A DNA stretch of 64,000 nt from MH13 sp040219355 (GTDB lineage: Bacteria; Pseudomonadota; Alphaproteobacteria; Rhizobiales; MH13), in contig JAVJSN010000014.1 of NCBI GenBank assembly GCA_040219355.1, forward strand, positions 186,001-250,000. The letters run 5' to 3'. Position numbers and translations under genes: made by a program. Under the pieces are notes generated by a model, which was given only the letters and a program-made list of their open reading frames with translations, made no database searches and was not told the DNA's origin. Positions 49,762 through 59,031 of the stretch are shown in pieces; positions within the stretch are counted from its first letter, which is position 1; each line of letters begins with the position of its first letter.

Positions 49762-51266
49762 TACCTTTGTCGCTCGCCCATCTGAACCGTCTGCCCCGTT
49801 CAGTGGCGCGGCCGAGATATGAGCGCAGCGAACTCACGCCTGGGATTGTCCATATAGGTGTGGGCAATTTCCATCGCGCCCATCAGGCTTGGTACTTGCA
49901 CCGCTTAATGCAAACCGGAGAGGCCCATGATTGGGGCATTCTGGGTGCAGGGGTGCGTCATTACGATGCAGTGATGCGCGACAAACTTTTGGCGCAAGAC
50001 TGCCTCACCACGCTCATTGAGTTAGACCCAGCTGGCGTCTCAGCCGAAGTTATCGGCTCGATGATTGACTACATACCGGTTGAAGAAGGCAATGGACCGC
50101 TTATCGAAGCGATGGCCGACCCAGCCATTCGCATCGTCGCGCTCACCGTGACCGAAGGCGGCTATTACATTGACCCGGTAACAAATGCCTTTGATGCAGC
50201 CCATGGCGATATCAAGCATGATGCCGACCAGACCGACGCGCCGATCACGGCCTTTGGGGCTATCGTCGCCGCTCTCAAAGCGCGGCGCAATCTGGGTTTA
50301 GGCCCTTTGAGTGTGCTCAGTTGCGATAACTTGCAAGGAAATGGCGCCATCACCCGCCAAGCCATTGTGTCACTGGCAGCGCTAAGCGACCCCGACCTGG
50401 CTGATTGGATTGATACCAACTGCACGTTCCCCAACTCCATGGTCGATTGCATTGTGCCTGCAACCGGTCCCGAAGAACTTGCCATGGTGCACGCCTTGGG
50501 CATCGCTGATGCTGTGCCGGTGACTCATGAGAATTTCCGCCAGTGGGTGATCGAAGATGATTTCTGTGCCGGGCGACCAGCTTGGGAGAAGGTTGGCGCA
50601 ACCATCACGCGCGATGTCCATGCCTATGAGGCGATGAAACTGCGCATGCTCAACGCCGGTCATCAGGTTCTGGCCAATGCCGGTGAGATTCTGGGCTTGG
50701 AAACGATCGCTGATTGCATGGCCGATCCAGCAATTCGGGGTTTCTTTGAGAAGGTGCAGATCGAAGAGATTCTTCCTATCGTGCAATCAGTGCCCGGGAT
50801 GTCGCCGCGCCAATATCTGGACCTCATAACGCAGCGCTTTGCCAACCCGTCGATCAAGGACACCACACGCCGTGTCGCGTTTGATGGCTCTGCCCGGCAT
50901 ACAGGGTTTGTCTTGCCAACCGTTCGCGATGCCATGCAGGCTGGTGCCGATGTGATGGGCCTTGCTCTGGTGGAAGCGCTTTGGGCACGTATGTGCTTTG
51001 GCACACGCGAGGACGGATCGACGATAGAGGCCAACGACCCCAACTGGGCTGATCTGAACGCCGCTGCGCGCGCAAGCAAAACGAACCCCATGGCATGGCT
51101 CCAGCAAAGCACGATCTATGGTGACTTGGCGCAGGCGACGCCGTTCACGACGGCCTTTGCTCATTGGCTACCACTGATCTGGCAGGAGGGAGCAGAAGCG
51201 GCGATTGAAATGTATTGCGCGGCGACAGAAGCACCGCTTTCCTTGCAACGAACATCGCGCGTTTAA
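49749..51266 (+). CDS. mtlK: Mannitol 2-dehydrogenase, long-chain
   Basis: A 505-residue NAD-dependent polyol dehydrogenase, mostly mannitol to fructose and possibly arabinitol to xylulose. The long-chain mannitol dehydrogenase motif KxxxxNxxH is present as KLRMLNAGH (Lys297, Asn302, His305). The N-terminal cofactor region reads GIVHIGVGNFHRAHQAWYLH. Other family marks are TVTEGGYYIDP and LSCDNLQGNGAITRQ. The start lies inside the end of smoS, so both are translated together. It is the last gene of the operon; no clear terminator follows. Confidence 0.95.
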   Translation: MDELIPLSLAHLNRLPRSVARPRYERSELTPGIVHIGVGNFHRAHQAWYLHRLMQTGEAHDWGILGAGVRHYDAVMRDKLLAQDCLTTLIELDPAGVSAEVIGSMIDYIPVEEGNGPLIEAMADPAIRIVALTVTEGGYYIDPVTNAFDAAHGDIKHDADQTDAPITAFGAIVAALKARRNLGLGPLSVLSCDNLQGNGAITRQAIVSLAALSDPDLADWIDTNCTFPNSMVDCIVPATGPEELAMVHALGIADAVPVTHENFRQWVIEDDFCAGRPAWEKVGATITRDVHAYEAMKLRMLNAGHQVLANAGEILGLETIADCMADPAIRGFFEKVQIEEILPIVQSVPGMSPRQYLDLITQRFANPSIKDTTRRVAFDGSARHTGFVLPTVRDAMQAGADVMGLALVEALWARMCFGTREDGSTIEANDPNWADLNAAARASKTNPMAWLQQSTIYGDLAQATPFTTAFAHWLPLIWQEGAEAAIEMYCAATEAPLSLQRTSRV

Positions 51267-51353
51267 GGACACTACCGTATAGGCGGTCCAGTGGTTGGCT
51301 TCTAAGAGCGCCGAACGCGCCCAGAAATACAAAGCTTGGCGTCAAGCCGCGCT

Positions 51354-51617
51354 TTAAGGTCGCCTTTTGACACTTAGACCAGTGAGCAGGCTGCCCAATA
51401 GGAACGGCAGCAGGACCGCAAACACGATCACATTGGCTTCAACGCGATCAAGGTCTTCGAGCGTCCGACTTTGCACGAATTGGAATATCGCGGCAGCCAC
51501 CAACATGGCCCAAATGGCGTAGAGGATCTTCCGGCTAAGAAATCGCGCGGCCAGCGCGCCACATAGAGCGCCAAAGGCCGCGATAACCAGGGCGCTGACT
51601 GCGAAGACGATAACCAT
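51354..51617 (-). CDS. Small membrane protein, 87 residues
   Basis: A short frame with hydrophobic segments at about 2-28 (VIVFAVSALVIAAFGALCGA), 31-48 and 62-80, a polar stretch SRTLEDLDRVEANV between the last two, and a basic end KRRP. It looks like a two- to three-pass membrane protein. It lies 48 bases downstream of the bpt gene on the same strand. I do not recognise the family. Position and composition suggest a real gene rather than a chance frame. Confidence 0.6.
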   Translation of the reverse strand: MVIVFAVSALVIAAFGALCGALAARFLSRKILYAIWAMLVAAAIFQFVQSRTLEDLDRVEANVIVFAVLLPFLLGSLLTGLSVKRRP

Positions 51618-51665
51618 GGACCAAGCTTTCCTAACAAGACATGCTTACGCGTAACCTGCCGTTTT

Positions 51666-52415
51666 TTATCGGCTCGCCCGCCATCCACTGGGCGTCAAAT
51701 GCTCTTGCGGTTTGAAGCGGGCTTTGTAGGCCATCTTCTGGGAGCCTTCGACCAGATAGCCCAGATAGAGGTAAGGTAGGCCGCGTTTGCGAGCCCGCTC
51801 GATGTGATCGATGATCATAAAGGTGCCCAGCGACCGGACCTCTAAAGACGGGTCCGGGTCGAAAAAAGAATACACCATCGACAGACCGTCAGCCACTTGA
51901 TCGGTTAGGCAAAGTCCCACAAGTGGCCCGCCATCCTCACCGTCCAACGCGCCGGGCCGGCGCTGGCGATAACTCACAATTTGTGTGTCGATGTGGCTAT
52001 CTTCTATCATCATCGCGTAATCGAGCACGCTCATCTGCGCCATGCCACCATCCTCATGGCGGGTGTCCAGATAATCGCGAAACATGGCGTATTGCTCAGA
52101 TGTTGCACGGCTGGCTTCATCGCGTCCCACGATATCAATATTGCGCTTGATGATGCGTTTCATCGACTTGGTCGGGCGAAAATCATCCACTTTAACCCGG
52201 ACCGAAACGCACGCATTGCAACCTTCGCACGCGGGCCGGTAAGCGATGTTCTGTGATCGTCGAAAACCACCAGTAGACAGCATCGCGTGCAACTCGCGCG
52301 CCTGCGAACCAACCAAGTGGGTAAAAATTTTCCGCTCGCGCTTGCCGGCCAGATAAGGGCAGGGCGATGCGGCCGTGAGGTAAAAGGTTGGCGTATCAAG
52401 CGGGTGCTTGGTCAT
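51666..52415 (-). CDS. bpt: Aspartate/glutamate leucyltransferase
   Basis: A leucyl-tRNA-protein transferase, 249 residues, adding Leu to N-terminal Asp or Glu to mark proteins for ClpAP degradation (bacterial N-end rule). The N-terminal part has SPCPYLAGKRERKIFTHLVG. The cysteine-rich NIAYRPACEGCNACVSVRVK (about 54-73) and the conserved RIIKRNIDI follow. The C-terminal GCN5-like core shows YLYLGYLVEGSQKMAYKARF. The ATG used (MTKHPLDTP) fits the family; an upstream extension of 41 codons is rejected because it is basic, unlike homologs. Confidence 0.94.
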   Translation of the reverse strand: MTKHPLDTPTFYLTAASPCPYLAGKRERKIFTHLVGSQARELHAMLSTGGFRRSQNIAYRPACEGCNACVSVRVKVDDFRPTKSMKRIIKRNIDIVGRDEASRATSEQYAMFRDYLDTRHEDGGMAQMSVLDYAMMIEDSHIDTQIVSYRQRRPGALDGEDGGPLVGLCLTDQVADGLSMVYSFFDPDPSLEVRSLGTFMIIDHIERARKRGLPYLYLGYLVEGSQKMAYKARFKPQEHLTPSGWRASR

Positions 52416-52458
52416 CGAGAGTGGCCAGTCCTGGCAGGCAAAGCGTGATTGAGCTATT

Positions 52459-54273
52459 CTAGAGGGAAAAATACCAGGGCGCCAGAAGTGTGAAGGCAAG
52501 CCAATAGAGCACCACAAGCGGTGCACCGGTTTTGACATAGTCCGAAAAGCGGTAGTGACCAGGTCCCATCACCAACAGGTTGGTTTGATAGCCAATCGGT
52601 GTGGCGAAGGAGCAATTGGCTGCCAGAAGGACAGCCATGAGGAAAGGTTCTGGAGGCAACGAAAGGTCGCCAGCCAGTTGCAAGGCGATGGGTGTGAACA
52701 GCACAGCCGTTGCATTGTTGGAAAGAATGTTGGTGAGCACCGCCACAACCAGAAAGAAAGCTGAGAGAATCACGGTTGGTCCAGCATCAGCTGCCAGGGC
52801 TATTACGCCCGCGGCGATCGTCCTATCGCCGCCAGTCACTTGCAGCGCGGCACCCATGGCCAGCGCTGTGCCGATCATCATGACGATACGTGGATCAATC
52901 GCACGTGTGGCTTGGCGGATGTTCAGGCATCCTGTCGCCACCATCGCAAAGGCCGCCGCGACGGTCGCGACCATTAGGTCAGCGAATCCCAACAGCGCGC
53001 AGATGATCGCCACCGTAAAGATGCCGATGGCCATCGGCGCGCGTTCCCGATTGCCGATCTCCGCGCGCGTCTCCTCAAGGATTAACAGTTCCCGCTTGCC
53101 GCGGAGATTTTCTAGGCCCTCATCAGTGCTTGCCAGCAGAAACACATCGCCAGCCTCCAGCCGAAGCGCATCCAAGGCGACACGCGGCATGCGGGCACGC
53201 CGCTCAATCCCCAAAAGCTTGTGCTCACTACCAAGATAGGCGGCGATCACGTCGATACTCTGACCGACAAACCGTGCACCAGGTGCCAGCATCGCTTCAC
53301 TTGCATTTACCGAAAGCACGCCACGGCGATCCTCTTCCTCAGCCGGGGCGGAGGCCACGAAAGCCTTTACAAGTTCATCGCGCTTGGCGGCCAGGACGAC
53401 CGTGTCACCAGGCATCAGTTCCAGATTGTCAAAGGGTGGCAGAAACAGGCGCGGTCCGCGGCGCACCGAGCGCACTGTGATGTCTTTGAGGCCCGTGAAA
53501 AGCCCCCGCGTTGCGCGCGCGCCTACCAGTGCATCGCCGGCAACCAAACGTTGCTCGGCAATGAACTGCTTGCCGCGAAAAGGCGTAGTCGGCGCCGACG
53601 CAGCATCCTTCCTCAAAATGTTCGGCAGAACCCAAAGCAAATAAGGCAGTGTTACGATCACAAGAAGCACCGCCAACGCGCTCTGGTCAAAAAAGCCAAG
53701 CATGTAGCCCGCATTGCGCTCGGCGGTTGATGCCACAAGCAGATTGGTCGATGAGCCGATCAGGGTGGTCGTTCCACCCAAGATTGTTGCAAATGAAAGC
53801 GGGATCAAGAATGGCCGCGCGCCGCCTGGCAACTTGGCTGCCATGGCGCCGATTACTGGCAAAAGCATCACCACCACGGGTGTGTTGTTGAGAAAGGCAC
53901 TGGACGCACCGGCGGTCAAAATGATCAGAAGGATCGCCACCACCTCGCGTTTGCCGCCAATGCGTGTGGCAAGGCGCGCAACAGGCGCCAGCGCATCGGT
54001 CTGAAACAGCGCCTGGCCAATGACAAGCAACGCAAGAATGGTGAAAAGGACGGGGCTAGCAAACCCATCGAGCAAAAAGGCCGGATCCACAAAGCCTTGC
54101 TGAACGGCTGCGCCAATAGAAACACCAAACCGGTCGCTCAACGTTGGGCCGACCATTGGCAAGATGGAAAAGACCAGCAACAGGGCGGCCATAATGCCAA
54201 GCGAGACAAACTCGATTGACCAGCGGTCGGACGCATAAGCAATGATGGCAAGGCCAATCACCGCATAGACCAT
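52459..54273 (-). CDS. SLC13-type (DASS) transporter with RCK_C domains
   Basis: A multi-pass inner-membrane transporter of about 604 residues. The first membrane block and signature are TAGASSAFLNNTPVVVMLLP (about 110-130) and LIPLSFATILGGTTTLIGSS with NLLV. A central soluble part (about 215-400) holds two TrkA-C/RCK_C-like domains: FLPPFDNLELMPGDTVVLAA and LEAGDVFLLASTD. The second membrane block ends in SNNATAVLFTPIALQ and CSFATPIGYQTNLLVMGPG. Such proteins may carry sulfate or dicarboxylates with sodium. The start is uncertain: an ATG is used here; a GTG 12 codons and a TTG 28 codons upstream are open. Confidence 0.88.
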   Translation of the reverse strand: MVYAVIGLAIIAYASDRWSIEFVSLGIMAALLLVFSILPMVGPTLSDRFGVSIGAAVQQGFVDPAFLLDGFASPVLFTILALLVIGQALFQTDALAPVARLATRIGGKREVVAILLIILTAGASSAFLNNTPVVVMLLPVIGAMAAKLPGGARPFLIPLSFATILGGTTTLIGSSTNLLVASTAERNAGYMLGFFDQSALAVLLVIVTLPYLLWVLPNILRKDAASAPTTPFRGKQFIAEQRLVAGDALVGARATRGLFTGLKDITVRSVRRGPRLFLPPFDNLELMPGDTVVLAAKRDELVKAFVASAPAEEEDRRGVLSVNASEAMLAPGARFVGQSIDVIAAYLGSEHKLLGIERRARMPRVALDALRLEAGDVFLLASTDEGLENLRGKRELLILEETRAEIGNRERAPMAIGIFTVAIICALLGFADLMVATVAAAFAMVATGCLNIRQATRAIDPRIVMMIGTALAMGAALQVTGGDRTIAAGVIALAADAGPTVILSAFFLVVAVLTNILSNNATAVLFTPIALQLAGDLSLPPEPFLMAVLLAANCSFATPIGYQTNLLVMGPGHYRFSDYVKTGAPLVVLYWLAFTLLAPWYFSL

Positions 54274-54399
54274 CCAGACATCGAGTCCGATCAAAGGCAA
54301 AACCCTCACGCCGCTCCATAGGAGGTAAGCATGCGGCGAGAGGGTAGGGATTAGCAACCAGCTTTTTGATGCGCTCTGTGGATGGGGTCGAGGCTGCGC

Positions 54400-54966
54400 C
54401 TAGGCGCCGCCGAGCTGAGAAGCGCGTTGGTTGTTGTTGATGACGACGGTTCCCAACAGGACGTCATGCAGGCAGCGCTTGGTGGAGGAAAAGAGGCTCG
54501 CACCCAATATGATAAAGAGCAGCAAGCCTGTGCCAGCCGAAAAATAGAACGCAAGAGCATGGACAATGGCCAACAGGCTGTACATCGGTGCGCCGTGCCA
54601 AAGCCGCATCTCTATGCCCATGGCCTGCATGCCAGGCGTAGCAGACTTGGCGCCACCGAGAGTGAAGCCGATGTAAGCAATGGCAATCAACGGCAGCAAA
54701 ATAGGATAGAGCAGCCAAGCTAGACCAAATGTCGGTAGGCCAAGAATCGCAATCACCACCGCAGCGATGGTAACGAAAATCGACAGAACAATCAGGTCGA
54801 GCACAAAAGCGAAGATGCGTCGTGTGCGGACACCATCAAAAAGCCAAGGCTCACTAACCGGATCGAAGGCAAAACGGTCGCGTTTTGGATCGCTTCCATC
54901 AATCGGCATGATCGGTGGGCGCGGGGAAGACGACTGTGATGATGAGGCGGTGGTCATGGGGCTCAA
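54400..54966 (-). CDS. RDD-family membrane protein
   Basis: A 188-residue membrane protein. A disordered N-terminus is followed by VRTRRIFAFVLDLIVLSIFV (about 45-64, with the Arg and Asp of the RDD domain) and three further hydrophobic segments. The motif GGAKSATPGMQAMGIEMRLW and CLHDVLLGTVVINN are typical. RDD proteins are mostly of unknown transport or anchoring function. It is on the same strand as hemB, 63 bases downstream of it, so they may be co-transcribed. Confidence 0.9.
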   Translation of the reverse strand: MSPMTTASSSQSSSPRPPIMPIDGSDPKRDRFAFDPVSEPWLFDGVRTRRIFAFVLDLIVLSIFVTIAAVVIAILGLPTFGLAWLLYPILLPLIAIAYIGFTLGGAKSATPGMQAMGIEMRLWHGAPMYSLLAIVHALAFYFSAGTGLLLFIILGASLFSSTKRCLHDVLLGTVVINNNQRASQLGGA

Positions 54967-55029
54967 GTCCTATGCGAATGTGTGCACCAGACGTGGGCAT
55001 GGCAAAGGCGCCCTTCAAGTAATAATGCG

Positions 55030-56052
55030 CTATTTTGCCAGTTTGGCAGCGATTTCAGGCGCAAAATAGGTCAGAATGCCGTCTGCACCGGCTCGCTTAA
55101 AAGCAAGCAGGCTTTCCATGATGGCCTTGTCGCGGTCGATCCACCCATTGGCTGCCGCCGCTTCGATCATCGCGAACTCGCCGGAAACCTGATAGACCGT
55201 GGTTGGCACGCCAAAGGTGGATTTCACCCGGTGCACAATATCGAGATACGGCATGCCAGGCTTGACCATCACCACATCTGCGCCTTCTGCGATATCCAAC
55301 TCTACCTCGTGCTCGGCCTCTTGGCCATTGGCGGGGTCCATCTGATAGGTGCGCTTGTCGCCCTTCAGCGTTCCTGACGCGCCAACCGCGTCGCGAAACG
55401 GCCCATAGAAGGCTGAGGCGTATTTCGCCGCATAGGCCATGATTGGCAAATCGGTGTGACCCGCGTCATCAAGACTTGCACGAATTGCACCGATGCGCCC
55501 GTCCATCATGTCTGATGGTGCGATCATGTCCGATCCAGCATCAGCAAGCGTTTTGGCTTGCAGAACGAGCTGTGCGACCGACGCGTCATTGTCGATCTGC
55601 TGGTCATTGCCGCCGAAAACCCCATCATGGCCGTGGCTTGTATAAGGGTCGAGCGCCACGTCGGTGATCAGCCCAACATCGACCCCTGCCGCCTTAATGG
55701 CCCGCACAGCGGTGCAAACCAAATTGTTGCTGTTAAGCGCCTCGGTTCCAGTTTCATCACGCAGCGCTGGATCGGTGTTGGGAAACAGAGCCAGCGCACG
55801 AATGCCAAGGTCTTCAGCCCGTTTGGCGGCATCGACAGCAAGGTCAGGCGAGACGCGCGAAACGCCAGGCATCGACACCACCGGCTCGCGTTTTCCCTCC
55901 CCATCGGTCAAAAAGATTGGCCAGATAAGGTCATCGACGGTCAGAACGTTCTCGCGCGTGAGGTCGCGCAACCAGGGCTGAAGCCGCCGCCGCCGCATCC
56001 GACGTCCGCCGGTTACCTCATTCACAAGGCCGCGTGCTGTGTGCTTGTCCAT
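55030..56052 (-). CDS. hemB: Delta-aminolevulinic acid dehydratase (porphobilinogen synthase)
   Basis: This condenses two 5-aminolevulinate to porphobilinogen in heme synthesis, 340 residues. The Schiff-base lysines are Lys210 (MAYAAKYASAFYG) and Lys264 (VMVKPGMPYLD). The metal site reads DVALDPYTSHGHDG (131-144): the three zinc cysteines of the human-type enzyme are Ala, Asp and Asp, so this is the magnesium-type site usual in rhizobia and plants. An in-frame ATG 18 codons later is possible, but the longer form fits the family. Neighbour of the RDD gene on the same strand. Confidence 0.96.
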   Translation of the reverse strand: MDKHTARGLVNEVTGGRRMRRRRLQPWLRDLTRENVLTVDDLIWPIFLTDGEGKREPVVSMPGVSRVSPDLAVDAAKRAEDLGIRALALFPNTDPALRDETGTEALNSNNLVCTAVRAIKAAGVDVGLITDVALDPYTSHGHDGVFGGNDQQIDNDASVAQLVLQAKTLADAGSDMIAPSDMMDGRIGAIRASLDDAGHTDLPIMAYAAKYASAFYGPFRDAVGASGTLKGDKRTYQMDPANGQEAEHEVELDIAEGADVVMVKPGMPYLDIVHRVKSTFGVPTTVYQVSGEFAMIEAAAANGWIDRDKAIMESLLAFKRAGADGILTYFAPEIAAKLAK

Positions 56053-56243
56053 TATGTCAGCCTTGTCTTGCTTGGTGCCATTGCTGTTGTGTAGCTAGCA
56101 GCGGGCCGCAGGTCGGGCAATGTCGTGGAAGGCCTGATGTGGCCGAGCTGATCAAGCCGATAAGCACGCCTTGCTCTTGCCCAGGCGGTTCGGCATAAGC
56201 CAACATAGTACCTGCAAGCCTACAAAAGGATCGCCCCAACCCA

Positions 56244-56708
56244 ATGGCGCGAACATCCGCTCCCGAGCCCATTGATCCTATTTGGATCACACCACCACCC
56301 AAACAGCGGCTCGACCCGATTGAGCGCTGGTTCATCGTGGTCTTGCGCGTTATCGCCTTGGTGCTCTTGGTGCGCGCTGTTTACGGCTGGTTGCTGATTG
56401 TGGGAATTTTGGAGCACCCAGAACTTGGGCGCCTGCTGATTGCCGAACCCTATGTGCGATTTGCCCTGTTTGGCATTCTCACCGTTGCCAGTGTCATTGC
56501 TTGCGTTGGGCTTTGGTTGCTTGCACCTTGGGGTGCCGTGCTGTGGCTGGTGATTGTGGCCGCTGATGCGTTGATTTTCTTTCTGCTGCCCAATCTTGGC
56601 ATCATCAGCATCACGATTGTGATGGCCAATGCGGGGCTCGTGTCGGTTTATTTGGGCATGCTGTTGCAGGTTCGCCGGTTATCGCAGGAGGTGCCACCGC
56701 TACGATAA
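56244..56708 (+). CDS. Four-helix membrane protein, DUF6163-like
   Basis: A 154-residue membrane protein with hydrophobic segments near 31-55, 66-85, 90-105 and 110-140 after a proline-rich start (PEPIDPIWITPPPKQRLDPI). It is divergent from hemB and lies 201 bases before ldtR on the same strand, an arrangement I associate with a conserved rhizobial protein of unknown function (DUF6163). The family name is from memory and needs a profile search. Its place beside ldtR and the L,D-transpeptidase suggests a role in the envelope. Confidence 0.75.
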   Translation: MARTSAPEPIDPIWITPPPKQRLDPIERWFIVVLRVIALVLLVRAVYGWLLIVGILEHPELGRLLIAEPYVRFALFGILTVASVIACVGLWLLAPWGAVLWLVIVAADALIFFLLPNLGIISITIVMANAGLVSVYLGMLLQVRRLSQEVPPLR

Positions 56709-56742
56709 ACGCGTCGGCCAAAGTTAGCCTCAACGCTCCGTC

Positions 56743-56754
56743 ACCAGTACTGGT
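56743..56754. promoter_or_regulatory. Perfect 12-bp palindrome upstream of ldtR
   Basis: ACCAGTACTGGT is its own reverse complement and lies about 155 bases before the ldtR start, beyond the previous stop. MarR-type regulators bind short palindromes, so it is a candidate operator. No clear copy was seen before the L,D-transpeptidase gene, which weakens the case. Confidence 0.3.
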
Positions 56755-56909
56755 TAGGCGTTCCTCACCGCAATTGGTGAACAGCTTCTTGCACCAATGC
56801 GAGAAGAAATATGAAATTAATCAAAGACTTTAAGCGAGGTTTTAGAGCTCGCTGCTAGGGTGCTGTCACGACCGGAGGAAACATCCGGCATTCACAGTGA
56901 GGCTTACCA

Positions 56910-57425
56910 ATGACCAAGACCAGTGCCGCTATGGCAACCTACCTGGCCGACCAAGATGAAGACCAGGGTATCGAACCGCTTTATATGGAATCGTTGCACC
57001 TTGTGGAGCGATTACACCGCCGCCTGCTTGATGTGATCAAGGATGAGTTTGACCGCCAGGGGCGTTCGGACATCAACTCCGTGCAGGCGCTTCTGCTTTT
57101 TAACATTGGCGATTCTGAGTTAACCGCAGGGGAGCTGCGCACGCGCGGCTACTATCTCGGCTCCAACGTGTCGTACAATCTGAAGAAACTCGTTGATCTC
57201 GGCTTCGTGTCCCACCAGCGCTCGCGCATGGACCGTCGCTCGGTTCGCGTCAGCCTGACAGACAAGGGCAAAGAGATCGCCAAGATCGTCGGCGACCTTT
57301 ATCAGCGCCACTTGCTTTCCATCGAAAAAGTGGGCGGCTTGGGTACTGATGAGTTCAAGACTTTGAACAAGTCACTTCATCGTCTTGAGCGTTTTTGGAC
57401 CGATCAGATCCTTTATCGTCTGTAA
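56910..57425 (+). CDS. ldtR: MarR-family regulator LdtR
   Basis: A winged-helix regulator of 171 residues. The recognition helix region is TAGELRTRGYYLGSNVSYNL (about 72-91) followed by the wing with RSRMDRRSVRVSL and DKGKEIAKIV. It matches the MarR protein LdtR described in Liberibacter and Sinorhizobium as the activator of an L,D-transpeptidase gene. That target lies just downstream here, which supports the name. A strong terminator separates the two genes, so they are transcribed separately. Confidence 0.88.
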   Translation: MTKTSAAMATYLADQDEDQGIEPLYMESLHLVERLHRRLLDVIKDEFDRQGRSDINSVQALLLFNIGDSELTAGELRTRGYYLGSNVSYNLKKLVDLGFVSHQRSRMDRRSVRVSLTDKGKEIAKIVGDLYQRHLLSIEKVGGLGTDEFKTLNKSLHRLERFWTDQILYRL

Positions 57426-57466
57426 ACAACAAGGCCGACAAATCTCGGCGCAAGACTTTGCTAACC

Positions 57467-57505
57467 AAAACCCCGCATCATCATTTTCGATGGTGCGGGG
57501 TTTTT
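57467..57505 (+). terminator. Terminator after ldtR
   Basis: AAAACCCCGCA pairs with TGCGGGGTTTT, extended inside by CATC/GATG, and is followed by TTTTT. It begins 42 bases after the ldtR stop. The next 224 bases up to the transpeptidase gene hold no gene. They contain a GGTGC/GCACC inverted repeat at 57586-57600 and must carry that gene's promoter. Confidence 0.9.
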
Positions 57506-57729
57506 GCATTTGCCACCCCACAGTGCCTATCTAAACGGCGGGTATTCTGTGTGGTTTTTGTCGCACCTCATCACAAATGCGTTAGGTGCAAGCGGCACCA
57601 AGGGCCAACCACAAAAGAGCCACATTGCATTGGCGTCACCGAGACCAACATACGATACAAATGCCTGTAACCGCTCTAACGGGTGTCAGGTGGCTAGTCG
57701 TGCTCTCCCGATTTCTGTAGGATGCTGTG

Positions 57730-59019
57730 ATGGATGATACAAACCGCAAGATGAAAACACGACGCCAAGTTTTGGCCGCCGGCCTTGGTCTTGGCGCCTC
57801 CGCTCTGGCAATGCGCGCCGCGCACGCTCAGCAGTCCGCACTTGATGCACTTCTCGACCAGCGTTTGCGCGAGCACAATTCTGGCTGGGGCGACAATTTC
57901 GATTCGACAGCGCAGGGCCAGGCTCCGGTTATCTCGCCTGAGCCAATGTTCTCGCCTGCCAGCGCAGTGAACCTTGAAACGGCGCTGCGTCAGCATTCTG
58001 ACATGATGGCCCGCGGCGGCTGGAACCAGGTGCCTGCAGACACTGTGCTGCGCTTGGGCGTGCGTCACGCCAATGTGCAGCAGCTTCGCCAGCGTCTGAT
58101 CGTTGGCGGCGATTTGGCCCAGCAGTGGGGCATTTCAGACATCTTCGACAGTTATGTCGATTCGGCAGTCAAACGCTTCCAGGCGCGACATGGTTTGGTC
58201 GTCGACGGCATCATGGGGGCCGAAGGCTATGCGGCCATGAATGTGCCAATTGGTTTCCGGGTTCAGCAAATGCAAACCAACTTGGTGCGTATTCGCTCCA
58301 TGTCGGGTTTCTTGGGTGATCGCTATGTTATGGTGAACATCCCAGCCGCAGCGCTTGAAGCCATCAATTCGGGACGCGTGACGACGCGCCACACCGCCAT
58401 TGTCGGTAAGGTGGATCGACCCACACCGATCCTTGATAGCCGCATTCATGAATTGAACTTCAATCCGTATTGGACGGTGCCGGTTTCCATCATCCGCCGC
58501 GATTTGATTCCGCTGATGCAGGAAAACCCAAGCTATCTGGCGGAGAACAATATTCGTATCTTCAATGGTTGGGGTTCCGGCGCACAGGAGTTGGCCCCTG
58601 AGCAGGTCAACTGGAACACCGAAGAGGCGACCCAGTACATGTTCCGGCAGGACCCAGGTGAAATCAATTCGCTCGGATCGGTGAAAATCAACTTCCACAA
58701 TGAGCATCAGGTCTATCTGCACGATACACCCGATAAGTCTTTGTTTGGCGACGATTACCGCTTCCTCTCATCGGGTTGTGTGCGCGTGCAGAACATTCGC
58801 GAACTCGTCACCTGGCTGCTTGCTAGCACCGATGGCTGGTCGCGTCAGCGTATCGATCAAGTGATCCAGACTGGTGAGCGCATCGATCTGAGCATTCCTG
58901 ATCCTGCCCCGCTGTATATCAATTACGTCACGGCGTGGGCTGCATCGGATGGCACGGTCAACTTCCGCGAAGACATTTATAACCGCGATGGCCTGCCAAA
59001 CCTTGCGTCCAACGGATAG
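57730..59019 (+). CDS. L,D-transpeptidase with peptidoglycan-binding domain
   Basis: A periplasmic cell-wall cross-linking or protein-anchoring enzyme, 429 residues. The N-terminus MKTRRQVLAAGLGLGASALA carries a twin-arginine-type motif and ends AHA, so export by Tat is possible. A PG_binding_1 domain spans about 110-160 (VQQLRQRLIVGG, YVDSAVKRFQARHGLVVDG). The YkuD catalytic domain has the His of QVYLHDTPDKSLF and the cysteine in FLSSGCVRVQN (Cys350). A GTG one codon earlier is open. It corresponds in position to the LdtR-controlled ldtP of related species. A small protein gene follows. Confidence 0.92.
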   Translation: MDDTNRKMKTRRQVLAAGLGLGASALAMRAAHAQQSALDALLDQRLREHNSGWGDNFDSTAQGQAPVISPEPMFSPASAVNLETALRQHSDMMARGGWNQVPADTVLRLGVRHANVQQLRQRLIVGGDLAQQWGISDIFDSYVDSAVKRFQARHGLVVDGIMGAEGYAAMNVPIGFRVQQMQTNLVRIRSMSGFLGDRYVMVNIPAAALEAINSGRVTTRHTAIVGKVDRPTPILDSRIHELNFNPYWTVPVSIIRRDLIPLMQENPSYLAENNIRIFNGWGSGAQELAPEQVNWNTEEATQYMFRQDPGEINSLGSVKINFHNEHQVYLHDTPDKSLFGDDYRFLSSGCVRVQNIRELVTWLLASTDGWSRQRIDQVIQTGERIDLSIPDPAPLYINYVTAWAASDGTVNFREDIYNRDGLPNLASNG

Positions 59020-59031
59020 AGCTTTGGCGGC

